From Streptomyces sp. NBC_01716 (GTDB lineage Bacteria; Actinomycetota; Actinomycetes; Streptomycetales; Streptomycetaceae): a stretch of 64,000 nucleotides of DNA. The notes under the pieces were generated by a model, which made no database searches, was not told where the DNA came from, and was given only the letters and a program-made list of their open reading frames with translations. Positions 36,161 to 45,033 of this stretch are shown here, piece after piece. A program made the position numbers and the translations under genes. How positions within the stretch are numbered: position 1 is the first letter of the stretch; every line of letters begins with the position of its first letter. Location of the stretch: NCBI RefSeq assembly GCF_036248275.1, contig NZ_CP109181.1:4464001-4528000 (forward strand), read 5' to 3'.

Positions 36161-36557
36161 GGGTGTTCCGCTCACATTCAGCCGCCGACCGAGACCTTCC
36201 ATCGCGATGAGATTCTTGCGGCGCCGGAATGGCACGCACATTGCCGCACTGATCCGACCGGGAGCCGGACGAAGTCCGAAGGCAGCGTTCACCCTGCTGG
36301 CGGCGTGGCGCAGGAATCGCATCCGCCCGTGTTCAGTAGGCCGTCCCGCGCCATTGCGTCGGACCCGGACCGCCGTCGCTCGCTCGACCTCGGTCTCCGG
36401 GTGCCAGGTTGGTCCGCAGCGCGCATCCTGGCACTGCTGGAGCGGACCGCACGCTCCTGACCGCCGCCGGTATCCGCCGCCCACGGGCTTCGTCCTGCGG
36501 CCTCGCACCCATCGCCGTGATCATCCGGACATGGCGCAGACAGACAGGACGGAAATC
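36161..36557. other. Intergenic region without recognised gene
   Basis: About 400 bases with overlapping open frames on both strands but no plausible protein. May hold the promoter of the DUF1269-like gene. Confidence 0.35.
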
Positions 36558-37067
36558 ATGGCGCGTCCCGACGCACTGTTCATCTACATCGGCACCTACC
36601 CGAGCGAGGCTGCGGCCCGGGCCGACTACGACATCGTCAAGGACCTCCACTCCGCCGGTGCGATCGGCACCTACGACGCCTCCGTGATCACCAAGGACGA
36701 CACCGGCAAGGTGCACGTCAACAAGGACGAGACGTCTACCCGGCACGGGGCGTGGCGCGGTGCCGCCGTCGGTGGGCTGGTCGGCCTGCTGTTCCCGCCC
36801 GCGATCATCGGCGGCGCCGTCGTCGGTGCGGCGGCGGGCGGGGTGGGCGGCCACCTGTGGCGGGGCATGTCCCGTGCGGACGTCAAGGCGTTCGGGGAGA
36901 CCATCGATGAGGGGGAGGCCGCTCTGGCCATCGTCGGAGAGAGCAAGCTCCAGCAGGCTGTGGAGAGGGCGGGACTGAAGGCCGAGAAGCACGTCGCCAA
37001 GGAACTCGGCGTGAGCTCAAAGGACTTCGACAATGCCATCCAGGAAGCCACGACCGAAGTCGACTGA
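36558..37067 (+). CDS. DUF1269-like general-stress membrane-associated protein
   Basis: 169 residues. DALFIYIGTYPSEAAARADY and IVKDLHSAGAIGTYDASVI form a ferredoxin-like domain; a Gly-rich hydrophobic hairpin follows (AAVGGLVGLLFPPAIIGGAV, VGAAAGGVGGHLWRGM) and then GETIDEGEAALAIVGESKLQ. This arrangement is that of DUF1269 proteins. ATG at 36558 chosen (GGACGGAA upstream); ATG at 36531 is in frame too. Confidence 0.7.
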   Translation: MARPDALFIYIGTYPSEAAARADYDIVKDLHSAGAIGTYDASVITKDDTGKVHVNKDETSTRHGAWRGAAVGGLVGLLFPPAIIGGAVVGAAAGGVGGHLWRGMSRADVKAFGETIDEGEAALAIVGESKLQQAVERAGLKAEKHVAKELGVSSKDFDNAIQEATTEVD

Positions 37068-37192
37068 CCAGCCGTGTCCGGAACACCGTGGCTGCCGCCG
37101 CGTCAGACGGCGGGCGCCCCTCCCAACAGGCTGGCAGATCCCTCCAGGGTGGCTGCTCGCCGTCAACGAAGCCGACGAGCGGGAGGACGTCG

Positions 37193-37603
37193 CTACGTCG
37201 CGGTGATCTCGTCGATCAATCCGCGGATCCGCCGCTCGATCTCGTCGCGGATGGGGCGCACCGCCTCCACGCCCCGGCCCGCCGGGTCGGGCAACTGCCA
37301 GTCGAGGTAGCGCTTTCCCGGGAAGACGGGGCAGGTGTCGCCGCAGCCCATCGTGATCACGACGTCGGATGCCTGCACGGCCTCGACGGTCAGCACCTTC
37401 GGAACCTCGGCCGAGATGTCGATGCCCGCCTCGGCCATCGCGGCGACGACGGCAGCGTTCACCGTGTCGGCTGGGGTGGATCCGGCGGAGCGTACGTGTA
37501 CGCGGTCCCCCGCGAGGTGCGTGAGGAACGCGGCGGCCATCTGGGAGCGGCCCGCGTTGTGGACGCAGACGAACAGCACGGTGGGCAGGGCGAGTTCAGA
37601 CAT
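37193..37603 (-). CDS. arsC: Arsenate reductase, low-molecular-weight phosphatase type
   Basis: 136 residues. P-loop VLFVCVHNAGRSQMA carries the catalytic Cys (C-x5-R-S); GCGDTCPVFPGKRYLDWQLPDP supplies the second cysteines and the Asp-Pro acid loop. In actinobacteria this class reduces arsenate through mycothiol and mycoredoxin. The ATG overlaps the end of the efflux gene by 8 bases, so it is the last gene of arsR-acr3-arsC. Confidence 0.92.
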   Translation of the reverse strand: MSELALPTVLFVCVHNAGRSQMAAAFLTHLAGDRVHVRSAGSTPADTVNAAVVAAMAEAGIDISAEVPKVLTVEAVQASDVVITMGCGDTCPVFPGKRYLDWQLPDPAGRGVEAVRPIRDEIERRIRGLIDEITAT

Positions 37604-38690
37604 GGGCGGCGGGGTCTTCCTCGGTCACGGGTACGGGGGAGGGGAAGAAGCGGCGGGCGTACAGCGCGACGTGGACGAGGCCGATCAGCACCGGCACTTC
37701 GATGAGCGGTCCGACCACGCCGGCGAGTGCCTGCCCGGACGCGGCGCCGAACGTGGCGATGGCGACCGCGATGGCCAGCTCGAAGTTGTTGCCCGCGGCT
37801 GTGAACGCGAGCGCCGTCGTACGCGGGTGGTCGAGTCCGACGGCGCGGCCGACCGCCATCGAGCCGGCCCACATGACGGCGAAGTAGACGAGCAGCGGCA
37901 GCGCGATGCGTACGACGTCGAGCGGCTGGGACGTGATCGCGTCGCCTTGCAACGCGAAGAGAACGACGATCGTGAACAGGAGGCCGTACAGGGCGAACGG
38001 CCCGATCCTCGGGATCAGCTTCGCCTCGTACCAGGCGCGGCCCTTGGTCTTCTCGCCGATCCGGCGCGTGAGGTAGCCGGCGGCGAGGGGGATGCCGAGG
38101 AAGATCAGTACGCTGCGGGCGATCTCCCATACGGACACGTCGAAGCCGGCCTGCTCAAGGCCGAGCCACCCGGGGAGTACGGAGAGGTAGAACCAGCCGA
38201 GGGCCGAGAACGCGATCACCTGGAACACCGAGTTCAGCGCGACCAGGACGGCGGCGGCCTCGCGGTCCCCGCACGCCAGGTCGTTCCAGATGATGACCAT
38301 GGCGATGCAGCGCGCCAGCCCCACGATGATCAGGCCGGTGCGGTACTCGGGGAGGTCCGGCAGGAACAGCCACGCCAGCGCGAACATCAGCGCCGGGCCG
38401 ACGATCCAGTTCAGCAGGAGCGACGGCAGGAGCAGGCGGCGGTCGCGCGTGACGGTGTCGAGGCGGTCGTAACGCACCTTCGCGAGGACCGGGTACATCA
38501 TCACCAGCAGGCCGAGCGCGATCGGCAGCGATACGCCGGTCACGGTGACCTTGGCGAGCGCGTCCCCGAGGCCGGGCACGGCGCGGCCGAGTCCGAGGCC
38601 GAGCGCCATCGCGGCGAGGATCCAGACGGCGAGATACCGGTCGAGGAACGACAGGCGGCCAGCGACCGCCTGGTCGGGGGCGGCGCTCAC
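37596..38690 (-). CDS. acr3: ACR3-type arsenite efflux permease
   Basis: 364 residues, ten helices. Typical ACR3 stretches: LDRYLAVWILAAMALGLGLG, MMYPVLAKVRYDRL, GLIIVGLARCIAMVIIWNDL with the functional Cys, ALNSVFQVIAFSALGWFYL and FTAAGNNFELAIAVAIATFG. Expels arsenite formed by ArsC. The GTG start overlaps the arsR stop (GTGA). Confidence 0.95.
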   Translation of the reverse strand: MSAAPDQAVAGRLSFLDRYLAVWILAAMALGLGLGRAVPGLGDALAKVTVTGVSLPIALGLLVMMYPVLAKVRYDRLDTVTRDRRLLLPSLLLNWIVGPALMFALAWLFLPDLPEYRTGLIIVGLARCIAMVIIWNDLACGDREAAAVLVALNSVFQVIAFSALGWFYLSVLPGWLGLEQAGFDVSVWEIARSVLIFLGIPLAAGYLTRRIGEKTKGRAWYEAKLIPRIGPFALYGLLFTIVVLFALQGDAITSQPLDVVRIALPLLVYFAVMWAGSMAVGRAVGLDHPRTTALAFTAAGNNFELAIAVAIATFGAASGQALAGVVGPLIEVPVLIGLVHVALYARRFFPSPVPVTEEDPAAHV

Positions 38691-39070
38691 GAGGTCACGT
38701 CCGCGGGGCGGGTCAGGACGCCCGCGAGGCGGTCGGTCATCTCGGGCAGCGGCCAGTAGTAGACCCACGTACCGCGCCGTTCGCAGTCGATGAGCCCGGC
38801 CTGCCGAAGCAGCTTGAGGTGATGCGAGATCGTCGGCTGGGAGAGGTCGAAGGCGGGGGTCAGATCGCATACGCAGACCTCCCCGCCGGCGCGCGAGGCG
38901 ATCATCGAGAGCAGGCGCAGCCGCACCGGGTCGCCCAGCGCCTTGAACACCTTGGCCAGGTCCACTGCCTGCTCCTCGTCGAGGGGAGCGGTCAGCAGGC
39001 CGGGGCAGCAGGCGTCGGTCTCGTCGGTCTTGTCGCTCTGGCCGAGCACCACGAGCTCTTGTTTCGACAT
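38687..39070 (-). CDS. arsR: ArsR-family arsenic-responsive repressor
   Basis: 127 residues: winged helix with LAKVFKALGDPVRLRLLSMI, the metal-binding EVCVCDLTPAFDLSQPTISH on the recognition helix and HLKLLRQAGLIDCERRGTWVYYW. The N-terminal CC pair (ETDACCPGLL) and the Cys in LIDCE may add ligands. Divergent from the ArsI-like gene; the shared 79-bp spacer should contain its operator. Confidence 0.92.
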   Translation of the reverse strand: MSKQELVVLGQSDKTDETDACCPGLLTAPLDEEQAVDLAKVFKALGDPVRLRLLSMIASRAGGEVCVCDLTPAFDLSQPTISHHLKLLRQAGLIDCERRGTWVYYWPLPEMTDRLAGVLTRPADVTS

Positions 39071-39107
39071 GCTTCTATGTTGACGTTCTTCGATGCAAGG
39101 CGCAACC

Positions 39108-39126
39108 TTGAATCGACAAGCATCAA
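39108..39126. promoter_or_regulatory. Possible ArsR operator
   Basis: TTGAATCGACAAGCATCAA has TTGA/TCAA ends of the kind seen in ArsR sites, in the spacer between arsR and the divergent gene. The inner symmetry is weak. Confidence 0.35.
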
Positions 39127-39149
39127 TACAAGCCGATCGGAGTCGCATC

Positions 39150-39590
39150 ATGTCCCGTGCCCAACTCGCCCTGCGCGTCGGCGACCTTGAAGCGTCGGTC
39201 ACCTTCTACACGAAGCTGTTCGGCACCGAACCGGCCAAGCGACGCGAGGGGTACGCCAACTTCGCCATCACCGAGCCTCCGCTCAAGCTCGTACTGATCG
39301 AAGGCGAGCCCGGACAGGAAACCCGCCTCGACCACCTCGGCGTAGAGGTCGAGTCCACGGACCAGGTGACGGCCGCGACCGCTCGGCTCAAGAGGGCCGG
39401 CCTTGCCGCGTTCGAGGAGAACGACACCTCCTGCTGCTACGCCCTCCAGGACAAGGTGTGGGTGCACGGCCCCGGCAAGGAGCCGTGGGAGGTCTACGTG
39501 GTCAAGGCCGACGCCGACACCCTCGCCAAAAGCGCCGACCCGGGCGCCGACGCCTGTTGCGCCAACGAGCCCGCCGGGGCGGCAACCTGA
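39150..39590 (+). CDS. ArsI/CadI-like vicinal-oxygen-chelate dioxygenase
   Basis: 146 residues; start chosen for the GGAG box. Glyoxalase/VOC fold: RAQLALRVGDLEASVTFYTKLFG, YANFAITEPPLKLVLIEG, RLDHLGVEVES (metal His) and TSCCYALQDKVWVHGPGKEPWEVY. The vicinal Cys pair ahead of the KVWV strand is the mark of ArsI C-As lyases, which demethylate organoarsenicals, and of CadI proteins; a second CC lies near the end. Its place beside arsR supports an arsenic role. Confidence 0.85.
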   Translation: MSRAQLALRVGDLEASVTFYTKLFGTEPAKRREGYANFAITEPPLKLVLIEGEPGQETRLDHLGVEVESTDQVTAATARLKRAGLAAFEENDTSCCYALQDKVWVHGPGKEPWEVYVVKADADTLAKSADPGADACCANEPAGAAT

Positions 39591-39686
39591 GCGATCGGCC
39601 CTTCGGGCCGTCGGTAGCCCCGGTAAGGGGCCTGTCATGCTGAAGGCTCTCGTGGGCGCTGTCGGTCGGCTCGTGGATCGGGTGGG

Positions 39687-40889
39687 ATGAAAACAGGGTG
39701 GACGTCGGCGCGGTCGGCTGAAGGTGGGCGGGGCTCGGTTTCGAGGGGGCCTGTTGCCCGCGCTTTTGGTGCGGTCAATCGTGAAATGCTGCGCGTCGTC
39801 GCGCTGTTCTGCGCTGTGCGGCTCTTCTGCCTTCTCGTTCTCGGGGTTTGGTCTCGATCCGCCGGGGCCGGCATGCGGGAACTGCTCTCGCAGCGGTGGG
39901 ACTCCCTCTGGTACGAACGCGTCGCCCAGCATGGATATGACTTCTCGTTGGTCGCGCCCGATGGGCGGCAGCTGTCGAGTACGGCGTTCTTTCCTATGCT
40001 GCCGTGGCTGGAGGAAGGCATTTCGGCGGTGTTCGGAATGGGCTTCGCGGATGCGGGGCTGGTGATCAGCGCCGTAGCTTCGGTCTTCGCCGTGTGCGGG
40101 ATCTACCTGATCGCCGAGCATCTTTACAGCAAGTCCGCTGCCCTGATCGCGGTGTGTCTCTGGGCCGCTCTTCCTGTCAGCATCGTGCAGTCCATGGCCT
40201 ACAGCGAGTCGCTGTTTGTGGCCTTGGCTGCTTGGGCGCTGTACTCGGTCATGCGGGGCAGGTGGCTGTCGGCGGGGCTCCTGGCGTGTGCTGCGGGGCT
40301 GACTCGGCCGGTGGGGCTCGCGGTGGCCGCCGCCGTTGTTTTCGCCGGGGTGCGGGAAGTCCTGCGGTGGAGGAGGGAACGGGGCGTCGGCGGGGCGGAG
40401 TTGTGGCGCGTTGTCGTGGCCGGGGTTGTCGCGCCGCTGGGGGCTGTTGGGTTTGTTCTCTGGGTGGGTATTCGGCAGGGGGATCTGTTCGGGTACCTCG
40501 ATGTTCAAGCTCAGTGGGGCAACGGGTTCGACGGTGGGGTCTCCTTCTCGCGCTTCGTGGCGTCAGGCGTGGGTGTCGGGATTGGCTGGCCGCTGTTGCT
40601 GGTGGCGATGATTGCCGCTGCTTTCTTTGTTCATCGAATAGTGTTCAGGCAGTCGCGATCCTACGAGTTGGTTATTTACTCGGGCATTGTGGTCGCCATG
40701 GCGATCGGCGCCTCCGGCTACTTCGGCTCGAAGCCCAGGCTGTTGATGCCGGCTTTCCCGTTGCTGCTTCCCCTGGCTGCCGCGATGGTCAAGGCCAAAC
40801 CCCTTCTTGTCTACGCCGTATTGGGGGCGGAGATACTTGTCGCCGCCCTCTACGGCGCGTTCTGGCTCAATGGGTCGGGGCCGCCTTAG
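39687..40889 (+). CDS. Polytopic mannosyltransferase-like glycosyltransferase
   Basis: 400 residues, about nine helices. The first loop RWDSLWYERVAQHGYDF and the FFPMLPWLEE, SMAYSESLFVALAAWALYSV and LLACAAGLTRPVGLAVAAAV segments resemble PIG-V/GT-C polyprenyl-sugar mannosyltransferases. Likely transfers a lipid-linked sugar on the outer membrane face; donor and acceptor unknown. GC content is slightly lower than its neighbours. Confidence 0.7.
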   Translation: MKTGWTSARSAEGGRGSVSRGPVARAFGAVNREMLRVVALFCAVRLFCLLVLGVWSRSAGAGMRELLSQRWDSLWYERVAQHGYDFSLVAPDGRQLSSTAFFPMLPWLEEGISAVFGMGFADAGLVISAVASVFAVCGIYLIAEHLYSKSAALIAVCLWAALPVSIVQSMAYSESLFVALAAWALYSVMRGRWLSAGLLACAAGLTRPVGLAVAAAVVFAGVREVLRWRRERGVGGAELWRVVVAGVVAPLGAVGFVLWVGIRQGDLFGYLDVQAQWGNGFDGGVSFSRFVASGVGVGIGWPLLLVAMIAAAFFVHRIVFRQSRSYELVIYSGIVVAMAIGASGYFGSKPRLLMPAFPLLLPLAAAMVKAKPLLVYAVLGAEILVAALYGAFWLNGSGPP

Positions 40890-40976
40890 CTCGGCGGCCT
40901 GTCGAGAAGTCCGGTCCGGCTCCGACGTCTCCTCAGGGTGGGGTCGTCCCGCCCCGAGGATCTTGAAGGAGTAGCT

Positions 40977-41540
40977 GTGCAGACACTGACTGTCGATATC
41001 TTCGTCTCCGTCGACGGATGGGCCGGCGGGGAGAACTCGCCCGGGTACTTCGGGTACTTCGGCCCCGACCTGGAGCAGTGGATCACCACCGAGTCGGCCA
41101 AGCCGCAGCTCGTCGTCTTCGGGCGGCGGACGTACGAGGCGCTGGCGGGGCTGCCCGAGGAGGCGCGTGACGAGTCGTGGCAGCGGATGAGCGAGCTGGA
41201 CGCGGTCGTGTTCTCAACCACGCTGGAGACGGTCTCCTGGCCGAACACCCGCGTCTGCCGTGACGACCTCGTCGGCGAGATCGGCCGGCTCAAGGCCGGG
41301 AGCGACGTACCGCTGCGCACCATGGGGAGCCTCTCCGTCGCCCGGCAGCTTCTCGACGCGGGCGTCGTCGACCGGCTCCGGCTGATGACGTTCCCGCTGC
41401 TCGTGGGGACGTCGGGCCGCGAACCGTTCTTCGCGGGCGTGGCCGCGGGGGACCTGGAGCTGGTCGGGCAGCGGGTGCTGGACGGTCGGGTGCTGCTGGT
41501 CGAGTACCGGCAGACCGGGCGGGACATTCCGCGGGCCTGA
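40977..41540 (+). CDS. Dihydrofolate reductase/RibD C-terminal family reductase
   Basis: 187 residues; GTG with AAGGAG at good spacing. Shows TLTVDIFVSVDGWAGGEN, KPQLVVFGRRTYEALAGLPE, RTMGSLSVARQLLDAGVVD and RLRLMTFPLLVGTSGREPFF, the RibD_C NADPH-binding pattern. Substrate unknown. Confidence 0.85.
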   Translation: MQTLTVDIFVSVDGWAGGENSPGYFGYFGPDLEQWITTESAKPQLVVFGRRTYEALAGLPEEARDESWQRMSELDAVVFSTTLETVSWPNTRVCRDDLVGEIGRLKAGSDVPLRTMGSLSVARQLLDAGVVDRLRLMTFPLLVGTSGREPFFAGVAAGDLELVGQRVLDGRVLLVEYRQTGRDIPRA

Positions 41541-41660
41541 GCCGCCGGGAGCCGCCGGTGTGCCCGGCGCGACGGGCGCCCGGCCGCAGGCCGTAGAGTG
41601 CGCCGCCTCGGTGGCGGAAGCGCTCAGCCCCCAGGGACCAGGGATCAGGGAGACGTCACG

Positions 41661-42272
41661 GTGTGGGAAGACCTCGTTGCTCGGTACGCGTGGGCCGATA
41701 CGGACGCGCCGGAGGCGTACACCTTCTCCGTCGTCGCCGGGAAGTCCGAGGACGATGTGATCCGGGCGTTCGGTGGTGATCCCGGGGATTCGCGGCTCAT
41801 GACGTTCGCCGAGGCCGCCGACGAACAGGCGGATCATCTGTACGAGGACTACGAGCTGCTACGCGTGGTCACCGCCAAGGAGCATGTCGCCGCCATCGAG
41901 TGGGGGTACCACGGCAGCCTTCCGGAGATCGCCCGGCGGGCGTCGGCGGACGGTGGTGAGTTCTTCAGCGTCCACCTCGACGTCAACGCCCGCAGTCAGG
42001 TGATGCGCGCCGTCGACGGCCGGGTGGACGGTGTCTTCGACCCCTTCGAGATGGAGGACGCGGACTGGCTGGACCCCCGGCCGGAGGTTCCCGCGTGGGC
42101 GGAAGACGTCGCCTTTCACATGGAGCACCTCTGTGCGGAGTCGCTGGCGCTCATGGAACGTACGACGGGCCTCGCGTTCGATCCGGTCTGGATCGAAACG
42201 CCGCTCCGTACGGTGCTCCTTGCGGCACCCGGCGAACTCTTCGGCGGTCCGGACAGCACGTGGCTGCGGTGA
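41661..42272 (+). CDS. DUF6461-like protein
   Basis: 203 residues from a GTG behind GGGAG. YTFSVVAGKSEDDVIRAFGG and HVAAIEWGYHGSLPEIARRA match a family of uncharacterised actinobacterial proteins annotated as DUF6461. No membrane helix or signal. Confidence 0.65.
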   Translation: MWEDLVARYAWADTDAPEAYTFSVVAGKSEDDVIRAFGGDPGDSRLMTFAEAADEQADHLYEDYELLRVVTAKEHVAAIEWGYHGSLPEIARRASADGGEFFSVHLDVNARSQVMRAVDGRVDGVFDPFEMEDADWLDPRPEVPAWAEDVAFHMEHLCAESLALMERTTGLAFDPVWIETPLRTVLLAAPGELFGGPDSTWLR

Positions 42273-42313
42273 GCGCGTGCGCGTGAGCGCGTACGGCGGC
42301 TTCGCCGGCAGTG

Positions 42314-42496
42314 TCAGTAGTCGGGGAAGACGGCCGCGATGCCGCCCAGCACCACCAGCAGCCCCGGCGCGAGCACCGCGATGGCGAGCAGCGCCACGAG
42401 GATCTTCATGGCTGTCCAGCCGAAGCGGGTCGCTCGTTCCGCGCGGGCCAGCGCCTCGTGGTACTCCGTGTCGTCGTCCCAGTCGCGCTCCGTCAT
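42314..42496 (-). CDS. Small single-pass membrane protein
   Basis: 60 residues: acidic/helical N-terminus (TERDWDDDTEYHEALARAER), then one hydrophobic stretch (AMKILVALLAIAVLAPGLLV) to the end. AGGGGG precedes the ATG. Resembles short DUF6332-type Streptomyces proteins; role unknown. Confidence 0.7.
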   Translation of the reverse strand: MTERDWDDDTEYHEALARAERATRFGWTAMKILVALLAIAVLAPGLLVVLGGIAAVFPDY

Positions 42497-42668
42497 GGCG
42501 GCCCCCTGCGGTGAGCTTAAACGTTTGCGGGGTCCTGGTACGCCGCGTCGTACCAGTCGTTGCTCCTGCGCCAGAAGCTCCACTGCTCGGGGACTGGAAC
42601 CGGAGGTAGTGGATGTGGTGGACGCTGGGGAGTGGCATTCGGGAGTTCTGGCAGAGCGAGGAGCGCGT

Positions 42669-43547
42669 ATGGCGTGGCGGTGCCAGGGGCTGCGGTGGAG
42701 CGACGGCGGTGGTGAGCTCCTGTGGCGGGACGGTGTGCGGGAGCGGCGCAGTGCGCTCGTGTACGGGCGGGAGCTCGGGTTCCGGGCCGGCGGGGTGCGG
42801 CGCTGTGCCGGGGTGCGGGGGCAGGACTGCCCCCGCGGGGCCGTCGTGGGCGGGCGGAGTACCGGTGGGCAGTGCGCCGACTGCGCGCGGCTCGACCGGT
42901 CGCGGTCCGTGGCCGCCGACACCGTCGCCGACGACCCGCAGCCGTACACCGTCTACCTGGCGTGGTTCGGGCCCGGCATGGTCAAGGTCGGGATCACCGC
43001 CGAGGCGCGCGGGGCCGCGCGGCTGCTCGAACAGGGGGCCGTCGTGTTCACCCGGCTCGGGCGCGGGCCGCTGATGGCCGCGCGGCGGACCGAGGAACTG
43101 CTGCGTACGGCGCTGGGTGTGCCGGACCGCGTCCCCTACGCCGCGAAGCGCGCCGTACGCGCCACACTGCCCACCGGCCGAGCCGAACGCGCCCAGGAAG
43201 TAGGCGAGTTGTACGGGCGGGCCGTCGCCCTCACCGGATGGCCCGAGTCGTTGGAGCGCGCCGCACTCGAACCGGTCGATCACGTCGACGTCTTCAGGAT
43301 CGCCGGAACCCCGCCCGTCACCGGCGTGATCGGCGAACTGGTCGACGGAGGCCACGTCGCCGGGCGCCTCGTCGCCGCCGCCGGGCCCGATCTGCATCTG
43401 GAGTGCGGGGACGGCGCGGTGCTCGTCCTCGACACCCGCCTCCTGCGGGGCTGGGACCTCACCGGAGCGGCGGGCGCGGACAGGCCCGGCGTGACCGTTC
43501 CCGTACGCGAGGTGGGGGACGGCGCCGTACAGGACGGGCTCTTCTGA
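42669..43547 (+). CDS. DUF2797 family protein
   Basis: 292 residues; ATG five bases after GAGGAG. N-terminal zinc-ribbon-like cysteines (RRCAGVRGQDCPRG, GQCADCARLDRSR), then YTVYLAWFGPGMVKVGITAE and RLLEQGAVVFTRLGRGPLMA, the GIY-YIG-like core described for DUF2797. Possibly nucleic-acid-binding (inference). Confidence 0.8.
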   Translation: MAWRCQGLRWSDGGGELLWRDGVRERRSALVYGRELGFRAGGVRRCAGVRGQDCPRGAVVGGRSTGGQCADCARLDRSRSVAADTVADDPQPYTVYLAWFGPGMVKVGITAEARGAARLLEQGAVVFTRLGRGPLMAARRTEELLRTALGVPDRVPYAAKRAVRATLPTGRAERAQEVGELYGRAVALTGWPESLERAALEPVDHVDVFRIAGTPPVTGVIGELVDGGHVAGRLVAAAGPDLHLECGDGAVLVLDTRLLRGWDLTGAAGADRPGVTVPVREVGDGAVQDGLF

Positions 43548-43589
43548 CCCCCCTGGACAGCACGCCCCTCCGGGCCGGAGGCTGGAGGG

Positions 43590-44501
43590 ATGGATGATCA
43601 AGCAGCCGCGGAGATCGAGGCCGTGCGGGAGTTCCGGGCACGGCTCTCGCTGCCCGGACTCGTCGACATACACACGCACTTCATGCCCGACCGCGTCCTG
43701 CGGAAGGTGTGGGCGTACTTCGACAGCGTCGGCCCCCTCACCGGCATGGAGTGGCCCATCACCTACCGGCACGAGGAGGACCGGCGCGTCGCGCTCCTGC
43801 GCGCGTTCGGCGTCCGCGCGTACACCTCGATGCTCTACCCCCACAAGCCCGGCATGGCCGACTGGCTCAACGGCTGGGCCGCCGGATTCGCCGCGCGGAC
43901 GCCCGACTGCCTCCAGACCGCGACCCTCTTCCCGGAGGAGGGCGTGGAGACGTACGTACGCGAAGCCGTCGAGTCCGGCGCGCGGATCTTCAAGTCCCAT
44001 CTCCAGGTGGGGGGTTACGACCCCAACGACGAACTCCTCGACCGCGTCTGGGGGTTGCTCGCGGAGGCCGCCGTGCCGGTCGTCATGCACTGCGGATCGG
44101 GCCCGCAGCCCGGCAAGTACACCGGACCCGAGCCCGTCGGGCGGCTGCTCGCGCGCCATCCACGACTGCGGCTGGTCGTCGCGCACATGGGGATGCCGGA
44201 GTACGCGGACTTCCTGGACCTGGCGGACCGGTACGACGGGGTGCTGCTCGACACGACGATGGCGTTCACCGACTTCAGCGAGGCCTACGCGCCCTTCCCG
44301 GCGGGGGCGGACGCCAGGGCGCGGCTCGCGGATCTGGGGCACCGGATCCTGCTGGGGACGGACTTCCCGAACATCCCGTACCCGTATCTCCACCAGCTGG
44401 AGGTCCTCGAAAGGCTCGGTCTCGGCGACGACTGGACACGCGCCGTCTGTTACGGGAACGGCGTCCGCCTCTTCGGGCTGGACCTGAAAGGGCTGGCCTG
44501 A
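43590..44501 (+). CDS. Amidohydrolase (amidohydro_2 superfamily)
   Basis: 303 residues. TIM-barrel metal ligands: LVDIHTHFMPD (HxH), FKSHLQVGGYD, VPVVMHCGSG, LVVAHMGMPEY and LLGTDFPNIPY. Members decarboxylate or hydrolyse small aromatic or lactone substrates; the substrate is not evident. Confidence 0.88.
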   Translation: MDDQAAAEIEAVREFRARLSLPGLVDIHTHFMPDRVLRKVWAYFDSVGPLTGMEWPITYRHEEDRRVALLRAFGVRAYTSMLYPHKPGMADWLNGWAAGFAARTPDCLQTATLFPEEGVETYVREAVESGARIFKSHLQVGGYDPNDELLDRVWGLLAEAAVPVVMHCGSGPQPGKYTGPEPVGRLLARHPRLRLVVAHMGMPEYADFLDLADRYDGVLLDTTMAFTDFSEAYAPFPAGADARARLADLGHRILLGTDFPNIPYPYLHQLEVLERLGLGDDWTRAVCYGNGVRLFGLDLKGLA

Positions 44502-44559
44502 GGAGCGCCATTCCCCTTATCCTGAAAGGCTGTTCACAACAATGAAGGAGGTGAGTGCC

Positions 44560-44577
44560 GTGAAGCGGACGACCTAG
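44560..44577 (+). CDS. Five-codon leader ORF with near-perfect Shine-Dalgarno
   Basis: GTG AAG CGG ACG ACC TAG (VKRTT), preceded by GAAGGAGGTGA, which matches ten consecutive bases of the anti-SD complement, spaced five bases. An in-frame ATG at 44542 would give 11 codons. A nested hairpin begins on the stop codon. Layout suggests a translated attenuator for the downstream small gene (inference). Confidence 0.45.
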   Translation: MKRTT

Positions 44578-44611
44578 CCGCCCGCCCGGAGGCTCCGGGA
44601 GCACGGGCGGC
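44577..44611 (+). promoter_or_regulatory. Nested hairpin after the leader ORF
   Basis: Outer stem GCCGCCCG/CGGGCGGC encloses CCCGGA-GGC-TCCGGG. It starts at the leader stop and ends 19 bases before the next gene's ATG, close enough to affect its ribosome site. Confidence 0.5.
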
Positions 44612-44630
44612 GGGTTCCGAGAGGAACGAG

Positions 44631-44954
44631 ATGTCCCGCACGGACAAGACCAAACCGCCGTGGGTCCGCCACGCGGAGCACCACCCCCTGCCCGTTCACG
44701 ACCACCGTCACGGCCCCTGCGATCTGCCGCCCCGCCCGACGCGCGAGGACACGGACACCCGCTGCCGCTGGGTGTGCACCCTCATGTCGCTGATCAGCCG
44801 CCCCTGCTGTGCCGGGTGCAAAGTGCGCTCCCACATCAAGGAACGGCAGGAGTGGGCCAGGACCGGTAACCGCAAGGAGCGCTACGCCGGCCGCCGCGAG
44901 GCCCGCCGCGCCGCCGCGCGTGAGGACCGCGAAGAGCGCGAGGACCGCGACTGA
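44631..44954 (+). CDS. Small Cys/His- and Arg-rich protein
   Basis: 107 residues. His-rich HAEHHPLPVHDHRHGPC, then CRWVCTLMSLISRPCCAGCK (six Cys in all) and a highly charged helix (KERYAGRREARRAAAREDRE). Possibly metal- or nucleic-acid-binding; no family recognised. GAGAGGAACGAG before the ATG. Preceded by the leader ORF and hairpin. Confidence 0.65.
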   Translation: MSRTDKTKPPWVRHAEHHPLPVHDHRHGPCDLPPRPTREDTDTRCRWVCTLMSLISRPCCAGCKVRSHIKERQEWARTGNRKERYAGRREARRAAAREDREEREDRD

Positions 44955-45033
44955 GGCGTCCCCCCCCGGCCTACCCCACTGACCGGTGACCCCCGGAGCT
45001 TCCGGCTCCGGGGGCACCGCGCGCCCGCCCGCG

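Noticed and set aside
41859..44393. 844-codon minus-strand open frame
   Set aside because: Antisense across DUF6461, DUF2797 and amidohydrolase genes, each with clear motifs on the plus strand.
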